DNA of 7,368 nt from Phycisphaeraceae bacterium (GCA_020851395.1 JADZCW010000112.1:1-7368); one strand, 5' to 3'; shown: positions 1-7,042, numbered from the stretch's first letter. The notes: generated from the sequence alone by a model not told the origin. Program-made: numbers and translations.

Positions 1-479
1 GCCCCGTAGAGCCGGAACATGTCCGCCAGCGCCGGGTCCGTGCTCAGCAGCCCCGTGAGCGTGTTGGCGATCACCGGGAAGACCGACACGATAAACGCCG
101 AGGCCACCACGGCCCGGATGCCATACCCGAACCAGATCACCAGCATCGGCGCAATGGCCACGATGGGGACCGTCTGGAAGAAGATCGCGTAGGGATAGAA
201 CGCCCGCTGGACAAGCCGGGATGCCGAGAGCACCACCGCCAGCAGCATCCCCACCAGGGCGCTGATCCCGAACCCCAACACCGCGGCCGCACAGGTCATC
301 GTTCCCGCCCAACCCAGTGCCGGCCATTCGCGCACGATCGCCGTGAAGACCGCCGACGGCGGCGGCACCAGGTAGGCCGGCACGCCCGCCAGGCGCACCG
401 CCAATTCCGCCCCCGCCGACAGGAGCACGAAGCTCACCGCCGGCGGCCCGAACACGCTGACCCAGCGCGGCAGCCTCAT
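1..479 (-). CDS. ABC transporter permease, NitT/TauT (SsuC/TauC-like) type, partial
   Basis: Inner-membrane permease subunit of an ABC importer, of the kind that takes up nitrate, sulfonates, taurine or thiamine precursors. Only the first 159 codons are present; the 3' part lies beyond base 1. Translation begins MRLPRWVSVFGPPAVSF. Hydrophobic segments fall near residues 9-28, 60-86, 94-114 and 121-143. The stretch PPPSAVFTAI (about 39-48) followed by VPIVAIAPMLVIWFGYG (about 104-120) is typical of the SsuC/TauC family. The EAA loop that docks onto the ATPase starts at the window edge (ADMFRLYGA, about 152-160); its EAA triplet is replaced by ADM, but the following Gly is kept. The ATG overlaps the ATPase stop as ATGA (479-476), so the two are probably translationally coupled. 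The family assignment is firm; the substrate cannot be read from this fragment. Confidence 0.88.
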   Translation of the reverse strand, partial: MRLPRWVSVFGPPAVSFVLLSAGAELAVRLAGVPAYLVPPPSAVFTAIVREWPALGWAGTMTCAAAVLGFGISALVGMLLAVVLSASRLVQRAFYPYAIFFQTVPIVAIAPMLVIWFGYGIRAVVASAFIVSVFPVIANTLTGLLSTDPALADMFRLYG

Positions 480-1300
480 GGCAGGATCTCTCCCTCTTCC
501 AGGGCCGCGTAGACGCCGGCGGTTTCCCGGGCGAACTCCGCCGTTCCCCGCAGATCCTTCGGCCTGTCGGACGGCAGCTTGAGCAGCACGTCCCGCACGA
601 TCCGCGCTGGTCGCTTGGACAGCACCACCGCTCGCTCGGCCAGGTATACCGCCTCGCTCGTCGAGTGTGTCACGAAGACCACCGTCATCCGCGACTCCCG
701 CCAGAGGGCACGCAATTCCTCGTCGAGGTGCTGACGCGTGATCTCGTCCAACGCCGCGAACGGCTCATCCAGCAGCAACAACCGCGGCCGCGTCACCATC
801 GCCCGCGCCAGCGACACACGCATCCGCATGCCCCCCGAGAGCTGGGCGGGGTAGCGATCCACCGCCTCGCTCAGGCCCACCTTCTCGATCGCCGCCAACG
901 CCGCCGTCTTCCGAGATCGCCGCGATTGGCCCATCAGCTCCAGCGGCAGCACCACGTTCCCCAGCACATCCCGCCAGGGCAGGAGGTGCGCATCCTGAAA
1001 GACATACGCAATCCCACCCCCTGAAGTTGTGTTTGTGCCCTCGGCGCCGCGCAGCTCGACCTGCCCGCCGTCCGGCCGATCCAGTCCCGCGATCAATCGC
1101 AGCAGTGTCGACTTCCCGCACCCCGACGGCCCGAGGATGGCCACGAAATCCCCCGCCTCGACATCGAGGTCCAGACCCTCGAGCACCGACACAGGCCCGC
1201 GATGGCTCTCAAATACACGCCGGACACCGCGAACCGCGATGTCCATGCCCCCCGCAGCGGCCGATCCCCTGGTGGTCACCTGCGTCATCACACCCGCCAT
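476..1300 (-). CDS. ABC transporter ATP-binding protein, NitT/TauT (SsuB/TauB-like) type
   Basis: Cytoplasmic ATPase that powers the importer formed with the permease encoded just downstream. All nucleotide-binding motifs are present (274-residue numbering): Walker A GPSGCGKST at 57-65, Q-loop Gln102 in YVFQDAHLLPW, signature LSGGM at 154-158, Walker B LLLLDE at 174-179, D-loop ALD at 183-185 and switch His212 in VTHS. The VFQDAHLLPW segment and the overall length match the nitrate/sulfonate/taurine importer group. The start is uncertain: ATG codons lie at 1300, 1288 and 1246. None has a good Shine-Dalgarno sequence, and family members usually begin close to the residues that follow the 1246 ATG (MDIAVRGV). 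The gene lies 50 nt after the hydrolase stop in the same direction, which suggests one transcript. The substrate is unknown; sulfonates, nitrate and thiamine precursors are all possible. Confidence 0.93.
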   Translation of the reverse strand: MAGVMTQVTTRGSAAAGGMDIAVRGVRRVFESHRGPVSVLEGLDLDVEAGDFVAILGPSGCGKSTLLRLIAGLDRPDGGQVELRGAEGTNTTSGGGIAYVFQDAHLLPWRDVLGNVVLPLELMGQSRRSRKTAALAAIEKVGLSEAVDRYPAQLSGGMRMRVSLARAMVTRPRLLLLDEPFAALDEITRQHLDEELRALWRESRMTVVFVTHSTSEAVYLAERAVVLSKRPARIVRDVLLKLPSDRPKDLRGTAEFARETAGVYAALEEGEILP

Positions 1301-1350
1301 TGTTCATGCCGATGAATCAACCGGCAAGTCCCGGCACCCTCGCCGCCGAC

Positions 1351-2325
1351 CTACAACCATCGCTTCAACCACACCAACGCCTCGGCCCGCATCCGCGGCG
1401 TCTCCATGTGGGGCACGTCCTCCCGCACCAGTTTCCACGCCTCGCCCGCCCCGAGCGTGCCATACACCCGCCGCAATTCGCCGTCGATCGCGTCCAACCC
1501 TTCCGGGGGCGTCAGGGGGTCGAGGTTGCCCGCCACCGCCAGGTGCGGCCGAGGGGCGATCAAGGCGTTGATCTGAGCCGTCGTGAAATGTTTGAGTAGT
1601 CCCGGAACGAAGTAGAAGATCCCATGTCCGAGTGGTCCCGCTTGCCGGCGGAACGTGTGGATGTCCGTCAGGCAGCCGATGTCCACGCAGACCTTGACGC
1701 GTTCATCCAGCGCGCTCAGCCACCAGGCCATGGTCGAGCCCATGCTCATGCCCAGCGTGCCGATCCGCCCCGCGTCCACGTCCGGCCGCGAGCAGAGGTA
1801 GTCCAGCGCCCGCACCGAGTCGTAGACCATCATCCCCCACATCACGCGCCCATCCCAGAGCATCCGCTTGAACGTCTCAAGTTCGGGATTCCCCTGCTCG
1901 GGCCGCGTGATCGGATACATCGCCCCACCCGCCCCGACCGCGCATCGCTGGCCGAAGCACCAGTGGTCGATGCACATCGCCGCGTAGCCCGCATCCGTCA
2001 GCGCCTTGCCCCAGGCCGGCTTCTGCACCAGTGGCTCAGCGTACCCAGGCCGGCCGGAGAGCAGTTCCTCCTTGCCCACGTCGTACTGCCCCCAGTGGGC
2101 ATGGTTGAAGAGAACCGTCGGAAGGTTTCCATCCCTGCCCAGCGGCTTGACGAGATACGCCGGCACCTCCTCCAGACCGTTCAGATCCAGCGCCAGTGTC
2201 TCAAGCCGATACCCCTCGCGCTCCTCGACGCGAAGCGTCCGCGCCGAGATCGGCCGATGACGCTCAGGCAGGTCGCCCAACAGGCCCCAAAGCTTCGCCC
2301 GTCGCTGTTGAACCTCAGTACCCAT
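1351..2325 (-). CDS. alpha/beta hydrolase, acetylxylan esterase / dienelactone hydrolase-like
   Basis: Probable serine hydrolase of the alpha/beta fold; the true substrate is unknown. Numbered from the longest frame (330 residues, TTG start at 2343), the nucleophile elbow is GMSMGS at 198-203 with Ser200. The likely acid is Asp275 (AGNLDPLTPP) and the likely base His312 (DVPHMET). An oxyanion-type segment NHAHWGQ lies at 80-86. The region between strands (about 125-165) is rich in Trp, Cys and Met and may form a lid. No signal peptide is seen, so it is probably cytoplasmic. Possible starts are TTG 2343, ATG 2337 and ATG 2325. I chose 2325 because the first two fall within a few bases of the dnaK terminator T-run; this gives 324 residues. 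The ABC ATPase follows after 50 nt on the same strand, so the enzyme may act on the imported compound. That link is inference only. Confidence 0.85.
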   Translation of the reverse strand: MGTEVQQRRAKLWGLLGDLPERHRPISARTLRVEEREGYRLETLALDLNGLEEVPAYLVKPLGRDGNLPTVLFNHAHWGQYDVGKEELLSGRPGYAEPLVQKPAWGKALTDAGYAAMCIDHWCFGQRCAVGAGGAMYPITRPEQGNPELETFKRMLWDGRVMWGMMVYDSVRALDYLCSRPDVDAGRIGTLGMSMGSTMAWWLSALDERVKVCVDIGCLTDIHTFRRQAGPLGHGIFYFVPGLLKHFTTAQINALIAPRPHLAVAGNLDPLTPPEGLDAIDGELRRVYGTLGAGEAWKLVREDVPHMETPRMRAEALVWLKRWL

Positions 2326-2346
2326 GGCCCAGAGCATCCCCAAAGT

Positions 2347-2377
2347 AAAAGGCCCATGTCAAACGACATGGGCCCTT
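2347..2377 (-). terminator. intrinsic terminator of dnaK
   Basis: A perfect 10-bp stem, GGCCCATGTC (2351-2360) with GACATGGGCC (2365-2374), encloses a 4-nt loop. Read on the minus strand it is followed by TTTT, then AC, then TTT. It lies about 45 nt after the dnaK stop, a classic Rho-independent layout. On the plus strand the stem is followed only by CTT, so it should work mainly for dnaK. The hydrolase frame opens a few bases beyond the T-run. Confidence 0.92.
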
Positions 2378-2419
2378 CAACTCCACTGCGCCCTCACGCG
2401 AACATCCGCGATGAAAGAC

Positions 2420-4348
<1,929 letters not shown>

Positions 4349-4426
4349 GGTTCAAAGCCTCTTTTCTGGGGCCCTTGGGGCGGCCTTCGACGCCGCGTCC
4401 TGCCAGTGCATAAGGGTCCCCCCCGG

Positions 4427-4446
4427 GGCATGGCAAAGCCAATGCC
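4427..4446 (-). other. hairpin in the dnaK 5' leader
   Basis: The sequence GGCATGGC-AAA-GCCAATGCC folds into an 8-bp stem with one bulged A and a 3-nt loop. It lies about 80-100 nt before the dnaK start, so it could form in the dnaK leader RNA or act as a DNA dyad. In GC-rich DNA such a hairpin can arise by chance, and no T-run follows on either strand, so it is not a terminator. Confidence 0.4.
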
Positions 4447-4460
4447 ACCCAAATCCCGCG

Positions 4461-4477
4461 TTTTCCCGCTGAAAATC
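4461..4477. repeat. dyad element 1, TTTTC-N5-GAAAATC, on the dnaK side
   Basis: TTTTC (4461-4465) and GAAAA (4471-4475) form an inverted repeat. The whole 17-nt block TTTTCCCGCTGAAAATC differs from the block at 4710-4725 by one extra base. It sits about 115-130 nt upstream of the dnaK start. It may be an operator; the function is unknown. Confidence 0.5.
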
Positions 4478-4530
4478 ACGACTTATGCATTCCTGTCGCC
4501 TGCCAGGCCCAGCTATTTCCCCCACCTGCC

Positions 4531-4543
4531 TGCCAATTTGGCA
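4531..4543. promoter_or_regulatory. 13-bp palindrome, possible operator
   Basis: TGCCAA-T-TTGGCA is a perfect inverted repeat with 6-bp arms around a central T, near the middle of the divergent region. The shape suits a dimeric repressor or activator. Its arms differ from those of the GATTTTC dyads, so it would bind a different protein if real. No regulator gene is in the window to pair it with. Confidence 0.35.
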
Positions 4544-4653
4544 AGCCCTCGGAAGCCGGGTTCGAGCCGGTTGCCAGCCCCCTTGAACCCGCTGTTCTCG
4601 CCCACCGGCCCGGCCGAGGTTATCCCCAGCCCCGGAAATTCCGTAGGTCGCGC

Positions 4654-4682
4654 TTGAAATCCCCGATTTTTCTAGGCAAAAT
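4654..4682 (+). promoter_or_regulatory. candidate sigma70-type promoter of the HU gene
   Basis: TTGAAA (4654-4659; 5 of 6 to the -35 consensus), a 17-nt spacer and CAAAAT (4677-4682; 4 of 6 to TATAAT). Transcription would start near 4690, giving a leader of about 110 nt before the HU ATG. The -10 hexamer lies in the right half of the GATTTT-N7-AAAATC dyad, so a protein bound there could block the promoter. The call rests on consensus match only. Confidence 0.5.
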
Positions 4683-4683
4683 C
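4665..4683. repeat. dyad element 2, GATTTT-N7-AAAATC
   Basis: Inverted arms GATTTT (4665-4670) and AAAATC (4678-4683) with a 7-nt spacer, overlapping the candidate HU promoter. The part from 4669 to 4686 (TTTCTAGGCAAAATCACA) recurs at 5177-5194 with two mismatches. Confidence 0.5.
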
Positions 4684-4707
4684 ACAACCCATGATCGGGA
4701 ACATCCG

Positions 4708-4725
4708 GATTTTCCCCTGAAAATC
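4708..4725. repeat. dyad element 3, GATTTTC-N4-GAAAATC
   Basis: A perfect inverted repeat with 7-bp arms (4708-4714 and 4719-4725), about 75-92 nt upstream of the HU start. It lies downstream of the candidate promoter and so would be inside the HU leader. It is the cleanest member of the dyad family. Confidence 0.55.
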
Positions 4726-4799
4726 CCTCGGTCAGACCTGTTCCGCCAGGAGCAGCCCGCAAACAACCCTTTCTGTTTCGCATTAGGAGAAACAAGTCC

Positions 4800-5120
4800 A
4801 TGGCCAAGACCAAGAGCGCCTCGAAAGCCCCGACCAAGAGTGAAATCTTCAGCGCCATCGCCGACAAGACCCAGCTCAGCAAGAAGCAGGTCAACGCGGC
4901 GCTGACCGAGCTGGCCGACGTCGCCGTCAAGAGCCTCAAGAAGAACGGCGTGTTCGCCGTCCCCGGCCTGTGCAAGATGGTCGTCAAGAAGAAGCCCGCC
5001 ACCAAGGCTCGCAAGGGCCGCAATCCCTTCACCGGCGAAGAGATCATGATCAAGGCCAAGCCCGCCTCCAAGGCCGTCCGCATCCGGCCCATCAAGGCCC
5101 TCAAGGAAGCCGTCGCCTAA
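4800..5120 (+). CDS. HU/IHF-family DNA-binding protein with lysine-rich N-terminus
   Basis: Small nucleoid protein expected to dimerise and bend DNA. Of its 106 residues, about 12-106 align with HU: the helical part TKSEIFSAIADKTQLSKKQ (12-30), a second helix to about 48, then VPGLCKM (54-60) where HU usually has a LPGFG-like turn. The basic beta-arm KKKPATKARKGRNPFTGEEI (63-82) carries the Arg-Asn-Pro tip at 74-76, whose Pro intercalates in DNA. A short Lys/Ser/Ala tail (about residues 2-13) precedes the canonical start and makes it longer than the usual 90 or so residues. The ATG at 4800 has AGGAGA at 4785-4790 with a 9-nt spacer. It is followed by its own terminator, so it is probably monocistronic. 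Planctomycetes carry similar lysine-rich HU variants. It could be a specialised paralogue beside a normal HU elsewhere. Confidence 0.95.
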   Translation: MAKTKSASKAPTKSEIFSAIADKTQLSKKQVNAALTELADVAVKSLKKNGVFAVPGLCKMVVKKKPATKARKGRNPFTGEEIMIKAKPASKAVRIRPIKALKEAVA

Positions 5121-5174
5121 GGCAACCGCTTTCGACTCCGCCCGGCAGGACGCCCGGCGGAGGGTTCCTCGGCT

Positions 5175-5194
5175 GATTTCCTGGCAAAATCACA
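5175..5194. repeat. dyad element 4 and second copy of the GGCAAAATCACA motif
   Basis: GATTT (5175-5179) and AAATC (5187-5191) form a weaker inverted pair. TTTCCTGGCAAAATCACA (5177-5194) matches 4669-4686 at 16 of 18 positions, including 12 identical bases in a row. It sits between the HU stop and its terminator stem. Confidence 0.45.
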
Positions 5195-5229
5195 CCCCCG
5201 GCCCGCTCCGACGGCCGGGGGTTGTTTTT
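5195..5229 (+). terminator. intrinsic terminator of the HU gene
   Basis: The 9-bp stem CCCCCGGCC (5195-5203) with GGCCGGGGG (5213-5221) encloses a 9-nt loop and is followed by TTGTTTTT (5222-5229). It lies about 75 nt after the HU stop and is a strong Rho-independent terminator that separates the HU gene from the aminotransferase gene. Confidence 0.93.
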
Positions 5230-5281
5230 CATAGTCAGATGACGTCGGACGTCGGCAACCAACATCACACCAGCATCTCGC

Positions 5282-5287
5282 TACAAT
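5282..5287 (+). promoter_or_regulatory. possible -10 element for the aminotransferase gene
   Basis: TACAAT matches TATAAT at 5 of 6 positions and would give a leader of about 55 nt to the ATG at 5347. At 17-nt spacing the -35 position reads CCAACA, only 3 of 6, so the promoter would be weak or activator-dependent. The upstream HU terminator means that this gene needs its own promoter somewhere in this gap. Confidence 0.35.
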
Positions 5288-5335
5288 TTCTCTCTTTCGC
5301 CCGACCAGAGCCCCCGCGGCCTCTGGGCATTCCCC

Positions 5336-5339
5336 GGAG
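5336..5339 (+). promoter_or_regulatory. ribosome binding site deciding the aminotransferase start
   Basis: GGAG lies 7 nt before the ATG at 5347. The open frame extends upstream to an ATG at 5239, but that extension (TSDVGNQHHTSIS...) resembles no family member and lacks a good ribosome binding site. It also begins only about 10 nt after the HU terminator T-run. The downstream ATG is therefore preferred. Confidence 0.7.
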
Positions 5340-5346
5340 CTCGACC

Positions 5347-6612
5347 ATGGCCACCACCGCCGACATCATCGCCCGACACGACAAGCACATGGTCATCAAC
5401 CTCGCCCGCTGGCCGGTGGCCATCGTCCGCGGCCAGGGTGTCAAGCTCTTCGACGCCGAGGGCAAGGAGTACCTCGACCTCTTCGCCGGCTTCGGCGCGG
5501 GCATCCTCGGCCACTGCCACCCGGACCTCGCCCGGGCTGTCTGCGAGCAGGCCCACCAGCTCTGGCACGTCGGCAACCTCATGCACACCGAGCCGCAAAC
5601 CCACGCGGCCGAGGCCATCGCTCGCCTCGGATTCGGCGGTAAATCCTTCTTCTGTCACACCGGCGCCGACGCCAACGAGGCCGCCATCAAGCTCACCCGC
5701 CTCTACGGCAAGGCCCACCCCGGCAAGGGCGGTCCCATCCCCGGCACCTCCCTCAAGGGCCGGTACAAGGTGATCTCCGCCACCCGCTCCTTCCACGGGC
5801 GCGGCATGGCCACCATGGCCGCCACCGGCCAGCCCGCCGTCCGCGAGGGCTTTGAGCCCCTGCCCGCGGGCTACCTCAACGTCGAGTACAACTCCCTCGA
5901 CGCCATCAAGGCTGCGCTGGACGAGCAGACCGTCGCCGTCATCGTCGAGCCCATCCAGGGTGAAGGCGGCATCTGCGTACCCGACGACCACTACCTGCCG
6001 AGCTTGAGAAAGCTCTGCGACGAGCACGACCTGCTGCTGATCTTCGACGAGGTCTGGACCGGATGCGGCCGGACGGGCAAGTATTTCGGCCATCAGCATT
6101 GGCCCGTCACGCCCGACATCATGACCCTCGGCAAGGGCGTCGGCGGCGGACTGGCGCTGGGCGTGATGTGCGCCACCGAGCGCGTGGCGGACCTCTACAA
6201 CGTCAAGAAGAACGGCGGCGTGGTCAAGCACGCCACCACACTCGGCGGCAACTGTCTGGCCACCGCCGCGGCGGCGATGATCTTCCACGTCCTCGAACGC
6301 GACAAGCTCCCCGAGCACGCGGCCAAGCTGGGCCTGCACGCAATCAACCGGCTGCGCACCTTCGCCACGTCACACTCCGTCGTGAAGGATGTTCGCGGCA
6401 AGGGCCTGTTCATCGGCATCGAGCTCGACCCGACCGCGCCAGGATGCTGGTTCAAGGACGGGTCCGAGGTCGTGACACGCTGCCGGGAGAAGGGCCTGAT
6501 GGTCAACGTCTCGCAGAAGACGGTGATCCGTCTCGCCCCGCCGCTGATCATCGCTCAGGACGAGCTCGATCGCGGCCTAACGATCTTCGAGGAGGTCCTG
6601 ACCAAGGGCTGA
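5347..6612 (+). CDS. argD: class-III PLP aminotransferase, acetylornithine aminotransferase-like
   Basis: PLP-dependent transaminase. The closest style is ArgD, which interconverts N-acetylornithine and 2-oxoglutarate with N-acetylglutamate semialdehyde and glutamate in arginine synthesis. From the ATG at 5347 it has 421 residues. Visible landmarks: YLDLFAGFGAGILGHCHP (42-59), phosphate-binding HTGADANEAAIKL (104-116), SFHGR (148-152) with the aromatic residue that stacks on PLP, IVEPIQGEGG (199-208), IFDEV with Asp234 for the pyridine nitrogen, PLP Lys263 in TLGKGVGGG, the TLGGN loop (298-302) and Arg395 in VIRLAPPL. Two motif positions differ from common ArgD: Trp237 where DEVQTG has Gln, and Cys303 where GGNP has Pro. 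No other arginine gene is adjacent, so a related omega-transaminase (succinylornithine, 4-aminobutyrate or another amine) is possible. The fold and chemistry are near certain; the substrate is less so. Confidence 0.9.
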   Translation: MATTADIIARHDKHMVINLARWPVAIVRGQGVKLFDAEGKEYLDLFAGFGAGILGHCHPDLARAVCEQAHQLWHVGNLMHTEPQTHAAEAIARLGFGGKSFFCHTGADANEAAIKLTRLYGKAHPGKGGPIPGTSLKGRYKVISATRSFHGRGMATMAATGQPAVREGFEPLPAGYLNVEYNSLDAIKAALDEQTVAVIVEPIQGEGGICVPDDHYLPSLRKLCDEHDLLLIFDEVWTGCGRTGKYFGHQHWPVTPDIMTLGKGVGGGLALGVMCATERVADLYNVKKNGGVVKHATTLGGNCLATAAAAMIFHVLERDKLPEHAAKLGLHAINRLRTFATSHSVVKDVRGKGLFIGIELDPTAPGCWFKDGSEVVTRCREKGLMVNVSQKTVIRLAPPLIIAQDELDRGLTIFEEVLTKG

Positions 6613-6636
6613 TAACCAGGCATGAAGTGGAGATCG

Positions 6637-6664
6637 CGAATCCGTGCGCACTGCTCGGATTTCG
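6637..6664 (+). other. hairpin after the aminotransferase stop
   Basis: CGAATCCG (6637-6644) pairs with CGGATTTCG (6656-6664) apart from one bulged T, around an 11-nt loop. It lies about 25 nt after the stop codon. No T-run follows, so it is at best a weak or Rho-assisted 3' end, or a transcript-stabilising structure. Confidence 0.35.
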
Positions 6665-6855
6665 AGCACCGCCGCGCGAAACAGCAACCGAGGACTTCCC
6701 CACCCGCCTCGAACCACAATGAACATCAGCGACGCGTGTGCGATGTTCCCGTTCACCGTCGAGCGGCGACGATGTTGTTCGGATTGCGTTCCATGGCACG
6801 GGCTTTGCATTTTCACCGGCAGGACAGCCGGGATTCCTACAGGGAGGTAGTGAAC

Positions 6856-6879
6856 ATGACCGTGACCCAAGACCGCTGA
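6856..6879 (+). CDS. 7-codon mini-ORF with a good ribosome binding site
   Basis: ATG ACC GTG ACC CAA GAC CGC TGA encodes MTVTQDR. GGGAGG (6842-6847) lies 8 nt before the ATG, an ideal spacing that is rare in this gap. It could be a leader peptide, the surviving start of a decayed gene, or chance. The next gene begins about 160 nt later, rather far for simple coupling. No run of one amino acid suggests attenuation. Confidence 0.25.
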   Translation: MTVTQDR

Positions 6880-7030
6880 CGCCGACCCACCCCGGGAGCG
6901 AGCCGACACGCGAACCCTCGCGACCATGGCTGACCGCTCCGTGCCGCCGCAGCGCTGTATACCCCCCGCCGCGGCAAAACCACGTTCAACACAACCGATT
7001 CACGTCCTTCTCGTCGCGAGCTGTTTGAAG

Positions 7031-7035
7031 AGGAG
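7031..7035 (+). promoter_or_regulatory. ribosome binding site deciding the 81-residue gene start
   Basis: AGGAG lies 7 nt before the ATG at 7043. The frame is open further upstream to 6926, but only the ATG at 7043 has this site, and it places a signal peptide at the N-terminus. Confidence 0.75.
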
Positions 7036-7042
7036 TGACACC

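Larger units (their letters stand above)
4349..4799. other. 451-bp divergent intergenic region between dnaK and the HU gene
   Basis: No convincing gene lies here; open frames extending in from either side have no recognisable protein. It holds the 5' leaders and presumably the promoters of both divergent genes. Visible elements are a hairpin at 4427-4446, dyads with GATTTTC/GAAAATC-type arms at 4461-4477, 4665-4683 and 4708-4725, a 13-bp palindrome at 4531-4543 and a candidate HU promoter at 4654-4682. No CIRCE operator (TTAGCACTC-N9-GAGTGCTAA) is present. For dnaK the best sigma70-like match I found (TTGCCA, 18 nt, TATGCA on the minus strand) is too weak to call. Confidence 0.8.
6613..7042. 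other. 430-nt stretch without a convincing gene
   Basis: Open frames exist in all three forward frames and on the reverse strand, as expected in GC-rich DNA, but they are Arg/His/Pro/Ser-rich, lack recognisable domains and overlap each other. Visible items are a hairpin at 6637-6664 just after the aminotransferase stop, a short CCGGC/GCCGG hairpin at 6816-6831, a ribosome-binding-site-led 7-codon ORF at 6856-6879, and GGCAAAACCAC at 6973-6983, one base off the motif near the HU gene. The leader and promoter of the 81-residue gene must lie towards its right end, but I see no strong promoter. Confidence 0.6.

Noticed and set aside
4407..4489. TGCATAAG (4407-4414) and CTTATGCA (4482-4489) as a long-range inverted repeat
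   Set aside because: An 8-bp match separated by 67 nt is expected by chance in a region of this size; there is no supporting structure between the arms.
4555..4571. tRNA T-arm-like sequence with GGTTCGAG between GCCGG and CCGGT
   Set aside because: The 7-nt loop does not align as TTCNANN, and no acceptor stem, anticodon arm or D-arm can be placed around it.
4653..4668. Sigma32-type heat-shock promoter (CTTGAAA followed by CCCCGATTT)
   Set aside because: The two parts are only one base apart, whereas sigma32 promoters need roughly 11-16, and the site points towards the HU gene rather than dnaK.
5239..5346. 36-residue N-terminal extension of the aminotransferase from the ATG at 5239
   Set aside because: The extension matches no family member, begins about 10 nt after the HU terminator, covers the probable promoter, and lacks a ribosome binding site; the ATG at 5347 has GGAG.
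5281..6339. 352-codon minus-strand open frame opposite the aminotransferase
   Set aside because: The plus-strand frame has all PLP-enzyme motifs. The antisense product is a Gly/Val/Asp/Ala-rich shadow with no domain.
6622..6879. 85-codon plus-strand open frame after the aminotransferase
   Set aside because: It has no good ribosome binding site, an Arg/His-rich composition unlike its neighbours, no domain, and competing open frames in the other two frames.
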